Of a DNA stretch of 64,000 nucleotides, positions 12,968-21,310 are shown one piece after another. Position 1 is the first letter of the stretch. Every line of letters begins with the position of its first letter. Under the pieces are notes generated by a model. That model did not search any database. It was not told the origin of the DNA and saw only the letters and a list, made by a program, of their open reading frames with translations. This DNA is from Ifrita kowaldi (lineage: Eukaryota > Chordata > Aves > Passeriformes > Cinclosomatidae): positions 372,001-436,000 of the forward strand of contig VZRS01007681.1 of the NCBI GenBank assembly GCA_013398055.1, in the 5' to 3' direction. Made by a program: the position numbers and the translations under genes.

Positions 12968-13493
12968 TCCGAATGTGGTCCCACTCTACACCCTGGTGTA
13001 GATCTCAAGTACTATCTGCAATTTTGGGTGTCTTGATAGAAAAAGGACTTCAAATTATTAGAGTGTGTCCAGAAGAGAGTGATCAAGACAGTAGAAGTCC
13101 CAAGGGCAAGACTGAGTATCTGAGGTCAATTGGCTCGTTCAGCTTGGAGGAGAGAAGGCTGAGGGGGGACCTGACAGCAGGGTACACCTTCCTCACAGGA
13201 GGCAGAGAAGGGGAGGTGCTGATCTCCTCTCCCTGGTGACCAGCAGCAGGACACAGGGAAGTGGAATGAAGCTGCTCCACAGGAAGTTCAGGAAAAGGTT
13301 CTTTACCGAGAAGATAGCCGGTCCCTGGAGGAGCCTTCCTACAGCACCAAACCTCTCAGAGGTCAAGGAGTATCTGAAGGATGCTCTTGATCCTGCCGTT
13401 AAGTTTTGATCGTCATATGATCAAAACAGAGTTGCAATCTATGATCCTTGTGGGTCCTTTCCAACCTGAAATTCTATGACTGTACAATTCTAT
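12968..13493 (+). mobile_element. CR1 LINE, 3' part, about 0.5 kb
   Basis: Plus-strand CR1 with the end of the reverse-transcriptase frame and the 3' UTR. Diagnostic phrases appear in order: 'ggtcccactctacaccctgg', 'gtgtccagaagagagtgatc', 'ttggaggagagaaggctgag', 'gctgatctcctctccctgg', 'caggaaaaggttctttacc' and the terminal 'gatccttgtgggtccttt' plus 'aaattctatgact'. The frame has decayed. The tail phrase places it with a bird subfamily whose 3' end reads '...gttggactcgatgatccttgtgggtcc...' (from memory). The short tail at 59010-59095 appears to be the same subfamily in the opposite orientation. The copy is 5'-truncated, as usual for CR1. Confidence 0.9.
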
Positions 13494-14881
13494 CAGCTTC
13501 TTGTTCTTCAATACATAGACTATTTCATTTTAACCCATAGGCTTCTAGGTGTCTAACACTTCATTAGTTGTAAAAGTGCCTTGTGACTAATATTAATTTA
13601 GGACACAGTTAAAGGTTCTTTTGTGTTTTTCAGCTTTGGTTGCTTCAGTTCTTCCGCATCAGGTGTCACAGAAACAGTTGTGCCAAAGCCAACATGACTG
13701 AAGCCATCACCCCCAGTGCTACTTCAGCAATGGCACAGATGCTACCACAAGTGCTGACTGCTAACAAAAGTTTCACAGATATTCCTCTTTGGTATTGCTA
13801 GCAGCTCAGCTGTCATGCTTTACCTTTTGAAGCTTATTAATGCCGTCAATATTTGTGATCACCCTGAAGTCTACACACAAATAGATACAGACCTACACCT
13901 GTACATATAATTTACCAGTCGGAGCCCAGCAATAATGGACAGAGGACACCTCTGTATAATAAAAAAGGCAAGACAAGAACCAGAGAAAATCCTCTCATAT
14001 CACACATGCAGACAACTCAGAGCGTCCTGCCTTTCACAATAAATGAGCCAGCTGGGTACCCTCTGTGGAAAAACCCTCCAGTGTTGCTTGAGAAGGAAAT
14101 CTGGATGATGGAAATTTAAAAGACACCTGGGAAGACTCACTTAGTCTTAGCACCTAAATACCCTTTGAGAGAGTTTTCTAGGTTATTTTGCTGCAGTAGA
14201 TGGGGTTTTGGTCTCCACGCTCCAAGAGCATTTTTTCCCCATATTAAGAGACCTGAAAGAGGGCTGAACCAACATGCCAGACCTTTTCTTCCTGGTTTGG
14301 GGAATGAAGAAGGTAGGAAGTAACAGCTGTAGCTCCTCTGCTCCTTTGACAGACTCTTTCGACAAACAAACCCTACGCAACCAAGATGAGAGTGATGAGC
14401 CAGCCTGGGTACCCATGCAGCTCTGCCCAAGTCCTGCTTGTACCACACGAAAAGCTGACCCAATGTTGTGGGGGGTCTTCTGTCTCCACACAAACCCGTG
14501 GGACAGTCTTGTCCAGATTTTGTAGACAAAGATGAAAAAGGAGAACAGAATAGTTAACATACTACAACACTTACTGGTCACCAGAATGGATTAATTCACA
14601 CACACAATGTGTGAGAAGATTTATTCTTATGAAACAGGTCAGTCACTCAGACCCAGTCCACTCCCGTTTGTCCCCTCTGTCCCTGCTGGCATGGCTTTAC
14701 CAGGGAAGTATTAAAACATGTTAAAATCTAAATAAAAATACAAACATATTTTAGTGAATTTTTTATACTTTTTAAAAGAAAATTCTGTATTCGATTCCTT
14801 GTACATATTTTTCACAAAATTCTAAAAAAACTTTAGTAGAATATCACTCAATCCTCAGAAAAGAAAAATTGTATTCCATTA
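13494..14881. other. Non-coding sequence with a short spaced direct repeat
   Basis: No transposon recognised. Frames of 130 and 132 codons overlap on the minus strand (14137-14581), with an open plus-strand frame opposite, and carry no domain. A 19-20 base phrase (ATGAGCCAGC-TGGGTACCC) occurs at 14043-14061 and, with one inserted base, at 14395-14414. This may be chance or a trace of duplication. Confidence 0.45.
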
Positions 14882-14886
14882 GTCAT
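14882..14886. repeat. Left target-site duplication of LTR 14887-15548
   Basis: GTCAT directly precedes the TG start of the LTR and matches GTCGT at 15549-15553 in four of five bases. Five-base duplications are usual for ERVL-type integration. Confidence 0.65.
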
Positions 14887-15186
14887 TGTACTTGTTTCAG
14901 CTGGGATAGAATGATTTTTTTCTTACTAGCTGATACAGTGCTGTGTTTTGAATTCAGTAAGAGAATCATGTTGGTGACACACTGATGTTTTAGTTGTTGC
15001 TCAGCAGTGCTCGCCCTAAATCCAGGACATTTCAGTGTCCTGTGCTCTGCCAGTGAGCAGGTGCTCAAAGGCTGGGGGAGCCTGGCCAGGAGAGCTGACC
15101 CGACCTGGCTAAAGGGATATTCCATACACAGACTGACATGGCCAGGACATAAACTGGGGGAATTACCTGAAAGGAAGATGATCAGG

Positions 15187-15194
15187 ATTTAAAG
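15187..15194 (+). promoter_or_regulatory. LTR TATA-like box
   Basis: ATTTAAAG lies at the place where U3 ends in this LTR family, about 210 bases upstream of the ATTAAA signal, a spacing lengthened by the TTA-rich insert. It would have driven proviral transcription. Present activity is unknown. Confidence 0.5.
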
Positions 15195-15290
15195 ACAGGG
15201 TTTGGCATCTGTCAGTGGGTGGTGAGCACTTTGTTGTGCATCACTAGACTTTCTCGGGTTTTATTTCCCTCTCTTCCTCTCCTTTTGGTT

Positions 15291-15384
15291 ACAATTATTA
15301 TTAGTAGTATTAGCATTATAATTATTGTGATGATAATTATTATTGCTGTTGCTGCTATTATTATTGTAGTAGTTGTTATTATCT
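15291..15384 (+). repeat. Imperfect TTA/TTG-rich microsatellite inside the LTR
   Basis: Interrupted ATT/TTA/TTG triplets run for about 90 bases. A shorter TTATTA stretch is a normal part of the R region in this LTR family, so this is an internal expansion and not an independent microsatellite. The triplets make long runs of Ile/Val codons on one strand and Asn codons on the other, which are not genes. Confidence 0.85.
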
Positions 15385-15401
15385 TTTACTTTGTTTCCAT
15401 T

Positions 15402-15407
15402 ATTAAA
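15402..15407 (+). terminator. LTR poly(A) signal ATTAAA
   Basis: ATTAAA is followed by 'ctgttctaatgtcaacat', which is the conserved R/U5 region of this LTR family from memory. Confidence 0.6.
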
Positions 15408-15548
15408 CTGTTCTAATGTCAACATATGAGTTCCATTTTCTTTTCTTTCCTCTATCTCCTCCCCCTCCCACTGGTGAGAGAAGGGGGAAGGGGAAGTGAG
15501 AGAGTGACTCTGTGGCACTTAGTTGCCATCTGGGGTTAAACCATGACA

Positions 15549-15553
15549 GTCGT
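15549..15553. repeat. Right target-site duplication of LTR 14887-15548
   Basis: GTCGT directly follows the terminal CA of the LTR and is the partner of GTCAT at 14882-14886, with one mismatch. Confidence 0.65.
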
Positions 15554-16675
15554 TAGAAAAAAAGCTTGTTAGCCACCTTTATTGGAGAAAATATGGAATG
15601 TATTCATCATGTGCATTAAACTATTATGATTTTGCTTTTATTTACATATAAAGTATTTGATTATTTTTTAACAAAAAGAGCATGTAGTGCCACCTAGGGG
15701 TATTCATAAGCTTATGAATTTGAATTTTTGACAGCTCAAATATTTTGGGTTAGATTTATTCTTCATAGCTGCATTCCTAGGAATAAAAATATGCAGTAAA
15801 GGAGGTACATAAAATTTTGTTTTGCCAGCCTGACTGTAGGGCATATGCTAATTCTAAAAACATCATGAAATTTATTTTTTTTCTCTATACCAGCCAGTAG
15901 CAATAAAGTAAACAACTCTCAAAGAAAATTACAAAATAAATAATCCTTACACTAGAAAGAAATAAATAATAAGGAAAAAATCCCTTCTCCTGACTCAAAA
16001 CACATTACCAAAACAGTGGAAAACTAAAAATCACATTAATTGGCTGTCTCAGATGTGTGAAACTCCATTTCACATGCTTGAATTTGCATTTGATTTCCTC
16101 CAGTTCAGCAAGAGCTGGGCCAGGGGGGAGGATTCCTCAGCAGCAGCATGAAGCCGAACGCCATGACAGCCACATCATATATTTACCCTCTTTAGTTTCT
16201 ATTTCTTGCATCGATTTGTTTTCCTTTGTTTTGTTTTCCCCCTTGCTTGATAGCTTGTTTCAATGAGGGATATATTGGTGTTATTTTGGAAAGATTGTTG
16301 ATAGAAAAATGGATTAATCTACCATACACTGCTTTCAGACATAGTTCATTGATAAAAAGTGCACTGCTACCAAAGCAAGCCTTTAATGTACCATAATGAT
16401 TGAAGATAAGGGTTGCTACATTTGTCAAGAATATTTTATATAAAAATACTACAGCAAATATAAAATATATTGGCAGAGAACTAAGCCTTGCTATTTACAT
16501 GGCAAACTCAGAATGACCAAACTGACTACAATCATGAAGACATTTCAATCAGGCTGCCTCAGCAACAGAAATTTCTCACCACCTCCTGTCTACATGATAT
16601 GGATCTGACCAAACAAGAACTTTATAACAACAAATATGCATTTGCAGGTGATGCAGCATAAGCATTTTCTGCCTA
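15554..16675. other. Unique AT-rich non-coding sequence
   Basis: No gene or repeat family recognised. The longest open frame is 78 codons with no domain. Confidence 0.55.
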
Positions 16676-16835
16676 ACCCAGCAAAGCACTTAGCAAGTAC
16701 TTTATTTTAAGGGCATGAGCAAGTGCCTTGATTCAGTGGGGGAAAAAACAACCAGCCAAGCAGGGCTCTGTCCATCATTTTAACTTTGTGTGGGAAGGTT
16801 GGCATCACTGGAAAGCAGACAGTTATTTGTGTCTC
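16676..16835 (+). repeat. Ancient amniote repeat, copy A
   Basis: The segment reads 'cagcaaagcacttagcaagt', 'actttattttaag', 'gccttgattcagtgggg', 'ctctgtccatcattttaa' and 'ggcatcactggaaag' in order. The same phrases recur in the same order and spacing at 17648-17810. The first 70 bases resemble, from memory, an old repeat common in turtles, crocodilians and birds that begins CAGCAAAGCACTTAAGCA and contains TTAACTTTAAGCA. That repeat is usually palindromic and probably a non-autonomous DNA transposon. The second half here is not the expected mirror image, so the exact family is open. Confidence 0.6.
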
Positions 16836-17647
16836 TCTACCTTGCCGCTTTTGTCAGACACCAAAGAGAGCAGCACTGCTCACAATCCAGTCGGCCTCCA
16901 CCCCTATGAAATACTGCGATATTATTTTCACAAATACCACAGCAGCAAGAAGGGCTGGTTTTATCATTTAGAATTGATTTTTGATCAACTTTCAGTCTAC
17001 CTGATTTTTGAGATACTGTATCACAGTGTCATAGTAATGAGTCTGTCATACTGGATACAGCCTAAAGAATACCACATAACTGCAGAAGTGGTAGAGTCTA
17101 TTCAGTGCAAACTGTAAGAAAGCTAGACAAGTAATTTAACAAACAATCTCTGTTCCACATAGCAGGGGTTTTTTCACAGCTTCCTCCTCTCTATCAAGCC
17201 CACCCACTCATCTCCACACTCAAGTAATTCAAAGATGTTACCAGAATGTCTGTGAGGTTTGAAGAATCTGTGAAATTTTATGGATTATTTAAAAAGCACT
17301 GTTCAGAAACACTGTATTATAATGGATTTTTCCAAAGAAATTGTTCAACGTTTCCTTTAGAAATCTACAGGAACTAGAAATAGTAGCACAAGAGAAAGGA
17401 TTTAACTCCCAATGTACTAATGTCAATGCAAATGTGGGCTGTGGAATCTTCATATTCTATTTGTAAACACTTGGGTGATAAGGGATACAACAACGTTAAC
17501 ACAATAAAATTCTATCAATCCCAACAGTGATAAAAAGAGAGAAAGGAAAAAATAAAGGATAGTAAACTGATAGTCCCTAGAAATATGGGATTTTTCATAG
17601 GCTGTAAGGAAGATCAATCCTGCAAAATGCTGTGTGTATTCTATGGT
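16836..17647. other. Spacer between the two old repeat copies
   Basis: No gene or repeat recognised. The open frame at 16728-17117 overlaps repeat copy A and is not supported as coding. Confidence 0.5.
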
Positions 17648-17810
17648 CCCAGTCCAGAAAAGCACTTAGCAAGTACCTTATTTTAAGCATATTACCAGTT
17701 GCCTTGACGCAACGGGGAAAAAAAACTAAATCAACCAAACAGGAGTCTGTCCATCATTTTAATGTTATAGTAAGGTTAGCATCACTGGAAAGTTATCTTT
17801 TCACCTGTCT
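17648..17810 (+). repeat. Ancient amniote repeat, copy B
   Basis: Direct-orientation relative of 16676-16835. Shared blocks include 'aaagcacttagcaagtac', 'ttattttaag', 'tgccttga', 'tctgtccatcattttaa' and 'catcactggaaag'. By eye it is about 75-80 percent identical, with small indels. Sequence on either side of the two copies does not match, so the matching unit is about 150-160 bases. Either the same element inserted twice or an old local duplication explains the pair. Confidence 0.6.
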
Positions 17811-18575
17811 AAATGTAGATTCATTCTGGTTTAAAATCACTCTATTTTATTTGAAGAGTCTGCTTTTTCTCTTTTTTGCAGAACAGAGTGCCTCCTCAAT
17901 TACATTATTTCTTTTCTCTGAAGTTAGTGCTCCTGCATGTAGATCCTGTAAATCCTACTGCATCCTTCTATGAAGATTCTTGCACAAAATTCTCCAAAGT
18001 AATAGCATTTTTATAGCTGCATTTCATTGCAATCTAATTTGATTTTCTAGTGCAATGCTCCAATCATCTACTTGGAAATAACCCCTCTCTTCTGTGTTCT
18101 CTGAGGCTACCCTTCTGCTGCATGGAAGGAGAACAGTTATGGACAATTAAAATTACTCTAAGTGATAAAGTGAAGTTACAAAATGTGAAATAAGGTTCAG
18201 TAACTAAGTGGTTTTTGAGATGACCTCTCTGCATTACAAGAAGGCCTAAAAATAAAAAACAAACAAGTACCTCTCCTTGATGCACAGATTATTGACTTTC
18301 TTTTTCTTACTTTAAAAAGTGGTTAGACGTTATTGGTTTTTTCCCTTATGAATTACTGCCTTCATTTACCCAAAGTTAAATTTTTATGAGTCAAAGACAA
18401 CCCAGGCCAGTTTATCTCCATCCCATTCCCAACCTGTTACGTTTTTCATTCTTCAGGGAAACTTTTACAAGGGTCCCAGTTAAATCTATGTACTGTGACA
18501 GCTCTGCTTAATACACTGTCTGCCCCTTCTTCTGCTCTGTACAGGTGACATGCAAACTAAGGAATGGGCTCTAAA
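17811..18575. other. Unique non-coding sequence
   Basis: No gene recognised. A good splice-acceptor-like pyrimidine tract ending GCAG lies at 17864-17881, but no matching donor or coding frame supports an exon. Confidence 0.5.
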
Positions 18576-18579
18576 GTGG
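18576..18579. repeat. Left target-site duplication of LTR 18580-19118
   Basis: GTGG precedes the LTR and is repeated at 19119-19122. A four-base duplication is typical of gammaretrovirus-like (ERV1) integration, but four bases can match by chance. Confidence 0.5.
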
Positions 18580-18837
18580 TGCATCTCAGGGGGTTTTCCG
18601 ATGCTGCTTGAGCACCAGCGTGCCACGGCCTTCCTAGAGAGAGTGTCCTGCAAAGAACAGCTCTTCTAGGGGTGAGGGCAAACCTCCCTGGACAGCGAAG
18701 GATTTCAGCAAGTGTAGCAATTCCTCAGCTGCAAGTGATTTCAGCTCTTGTGATTCAGCTCTTTGTGAAATACCCCAAAGCTAACACAGGGACAGAGAGA
18801 CAGGGAGACCTGTATGGCAGTTCCACAGAAAGGTAGC

Positions 18838-18843
18838 TTTATT
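18838..18843 (-). terminator. LTR poly(A) signal AATAAA (minus strand)
   Basis: TTTATT on the plus strand gives AATAAA on the minus strand, about 75 bases downstream of the LTR TATA box. Confidence 0.7.
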
Positions 18844-18911
18844 GTCCAGCAGTCTCTGTGAAGGGAAGGCCAGGGACAGACTCCCCCTATATCTCAGGGC
18901 AGACCCGAGCC

Positions 18912-18921
18912 CTTTTTATGG
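18912..18921 (-). promoter_or_regulatory. LTR TATA box (minus strand)
   Basis: CATAAAAAGG on the minus strand, followed by GC-rich 'gctcgggtctgccc', fits a retroviral core promoter. Activity is unknown. Confidence 0.6.
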
Positions 18922-19118
18922 GGAAGGCTGGGGGAGGGCAGAAACCAGTTAGCCAACTGGGTACAAGGTATTACCATAACGAAGCAAAGCATGCTGGGGG
19001 TGGTTCACTGGTCACCGTAACCTCAAGGTGAGTTGCTCAACTCAAGAGTCCTTATGGGCTCAGGCATCTCCAGGGAAGCACAGAGGGCTGCTGGGCTATG
19101 AGCTCACAGCCCTCCACA

Positions 19119-19122
19119 GTGG
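19119..19122. repeat. Right target-site duplication of LTR 18580-19118
   Basis: GTGG directly follows the terminal CA and matches 18576-18579. Confidence 0.5.
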
Positions 19123-21050
19123 TGCTTTTAGCCACTTTGCCTTCCCTTCTCATGCTTGTTTGAGACATCTTATGCATTTAAGGATTTAGTCCTTCATCAC
19201 CTGTACTCTGAGATCACATGGCACTGATAGCACAAGAAACTCAAGCTGGAATTTATTCTTCTCCATAAAAATAGAAAAAAACCACTAAGCTTTGTTATAA
19301 GCTTGGTGAGCTCACTTAGATGAACTTTTGTCTCTCTCAAGGGGAACTACACTCAGACCAAACTGAGAACAAAAGAAGGCAATGCAAAAGAGCATAATAA
19401 AACCAGTTCAGTAAGGCAGGATGGGGTAAAATATGCGAGAAGTCAAGATAATTCACTTAAATAAGACTTTCAAGGATTGGTGATAGTGGACAGAGGCATT
19501 CAGCAATATCAATATACTTTCTGATTGGGAAAGGGAGTATCAGAGGGCAGAAGTAAACACAGCTTTTCTTTATTCTTCCTGCAGAACCCATGAAGAGTTA
19601 GTGAGCATGTGGTATCCCACCTGAGCACCATCCAACACCTCAGATCTACATTGCTCTAGACCTACATTCCTCCTGAGGTACCTAAAAACCCCTTGACACA
19701 ATGCAGAGCAAGCAAAGATACCTGATGTTTGATCAGTGGCTAAATGTCTATTTTGCTATTTCAAGAATTTACTGTTACAGTTCTAGTGTTCTCTGTTCAA
19801 AATAACAGCTCCAGCTCTAAGTTTCAGCCAAATATTGCTTTTCTACATCTCACATAGAGATTCAGGCTGTCCCTGGGCTGGTCACAAGGCAGAGCAAGTA
19901 CTTTGTACACTCTTGGCCAGTTACAAGGAGTCCTCTTTGCACAGCTCCAGGCACTAGAAGCCAGCTCCTCTCTGGGTGACCAGTTCCCCCAGTCTCAGGT
20001 GGAGAGGAAACAGGACTGCACAACAGCATTTCACCTCCATGTTCCTGCACAGAAAAGCCCCCGACAAATCTGAAATACACAGTGAACTGCAATTCTCAAT
20101 TTCATTTTCATAGCCTGGCCAAATGCTTTGAGAGCAACTGGTCTCAAATAAAGTATCTAATGCAGCTTTGACATGTGAATTTGGACTCATAGGTCATCTG
20201 AGGGTTTTAATGGATCAGCCTCATACACACTTAAGTGAACATACAGAGATGAGCCTACTTATTCAGACTCTGTCAGGTTTTCAGAAAAAAACCCACAAAT
20301 CAGTTAAATTATCACATTGACCCTTGAGATCAGATGGCAGAAAATGGTACTGAATCCTCCTATCCAGCTCTAAGAAAGTTAACAAAGTACAGCTCTCAGA
20401 ATAAAAGTGAAAGGAAAAATAATTGACTTCTTTTGGTTCTTAGCTCATTACTGCTACAGTTAAATTGGCCTGTCATTACTTATGAAGCTTTCCTCACAAA
20501 TGCATACTGCCTGTGTCCAAAAATTACTCAGAAATCTAATCCCTACATTTCTTTCTTGCACTCCACATGGACAATTGCAATGCTTTCTCAGCAGGTTTAC
20601 CAGCAAAGCCGATTAGTGGACACCAAGCAATTCAAAATCCAAATGCAAGACACACAGCTAGAAAGAAAAGAATATTTCTCAACTGTAACCCCACCATAAA
20701 TCTTTCAAACTGACTTTTTATTGTGCACTTGGAAACACATCATTTTGCACAGAACACAAAAAGGTACCTAAGTTACCTCACTAAGTTGCTCATCACATAC
20801 TTCATTCACTCCTCACTTTCCTTTTGGTAATATGGAAAACAAGATGTCAACAGTCTGTTTCACCAAAACAGCATGCTATTATAATCTGAATTATCACAGA
20901 ACCCCACTTCGATACATTACTCAGAAAAATTCTGATCCAGAAGGTTCACCCTTTGACAGGACAAATAATATCTTTAGAATGGAGCACAGAGACAAATATA
21001 GAACTTCTCTTATCCTGCCAGGAAACAGGCAACAGCAAGAGAATCCCTCA
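19123..21050. other. Unique non-coding sequence
   Basis: No transposon, RNA gene or coding exon recognised. Frames up to about 88 codons have no domain. The start of a 107-codon frame (20832-21155) falls at the end of this block and runs into the GC-rich patch. Confidence 0.5.
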
Positions 21051-21310
21051 AATTATCCCCATTCAAGTCACGCAAGCAGCGGTGCTGTTCAGCAGACAGA
21101 CCAAGAGAGGGAGAGCAGCAGAGGGACTTGGGGGAGGCACCACATGCAGAGTTAGGTAACTCCTGCTCGCAGCGGTGGGGTGCAGCTCTACCGACACTGG
21201 CTGAGACACGGCAGGGCTCACAGCGCAGGGTACCGGTGCGTGCTCGTGCCTGCCCACACAATGTACTACAACTGCCAGACAACAGGAAACACTCCTCAGG
21301 CAGGGACAGG
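21051..21310. other. CpG-richer patch in AT-rich surroundings
   Basis: About ten CpG dinucleotides fall within 21070-21250, counted by eye, and GC content is clearly raised; flanking kilobases have few CpGs. Frames of 60-107 codons are open in several frames on both strands, which reflects composition. No protein domain, LTR signature or CR1 phrase is recognised. It may be a small unmethylated regulatory element or first exon of an unannotated transcript, or an unrecognised mobile-element remnant. Confidence 0.3.

Larger units (their letters stand above)
14887..15548 (+). mobile_element. Complete solo LTR, avian ERVL-type, 662 bp
   Basis: The element starts TGTACTTGTTTCAGCTGGGA and ends GGGGTTAAACCATGACA, giving canonical TG...CA termini. 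Both ends match, from memory, a very common avian LTR whose forms start '...GGCTGGGATAGAGTTAA' and end '...GCTGGGGTTAAACCACGACA'. Internal order fits an LTR: a TATA-like ATTTAAAG at 15187-15194, the family phrase 'ggtggtgagcactttgttgt', a TTA-rich stretch, ATTAAA at 15402-15407 as poly(A) signal, then a pyrimidine-rich U5 and 'cacttagttgcc' near the end. An imperfect five-base target duplication flanks it. No internal retroviral genes are adjacent, so it is a solo LTR left by LTR-LTR recombination. The ERVL class is inferred from the 5-base duplication. Confidence 0.9.
18580..19118 (-). mobile_element. Solo LTR of an endogenous retrovirus, 539 bp
   Basis: Read on the minus strand it starts TGTGGAGGGCTGTGAGCTCA and ends CCCTGAGATGCA, with TG...CA termini and a GTGG target duplication on both sides. 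U3 carries a TATA box CATAAAAAGG (18912-18921). AATAAA (18838-18843) follows about 75 bases downstream, leaving about 240 bases of U5. This is the compact U3-R-U5 order of a retroviral LTR. U5 contains a short tandem duplication (about 18737-18765). Composition is GC-richer than the flanks. No internal retroviral genes lie next to it, so it is a solo LTR. ERV1 affiliation is inferred only from the four-base duplication. Confidence 0.8.

Noticed and set aside
13083..13280. Minus-strand frame antisense to CR1
   Set aside because: It lies entirely inside the CR1 at 12968-13493 and is a shadow of that element.
14137..14581. Two overlapping minus-strand frames of 130 and 132 codons
   Set aside because: They overlap in different frames, an opposite-strand frame is also open, and neither resembles a known protein. 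Raised GC content explains them.
15219..15518. Ile/Val-rich plus frame and Asn-rich minus frame
   Set aside because: Both are translations of the TTA-rich array inside the LTR at 14887-15548.
17864..17970. Exon starting after the strong acceptor at 17881
   Set aside because: The acceptor looks good, but there is no convincing donor or conserved frame downstream, and such acceptors are common by chance.
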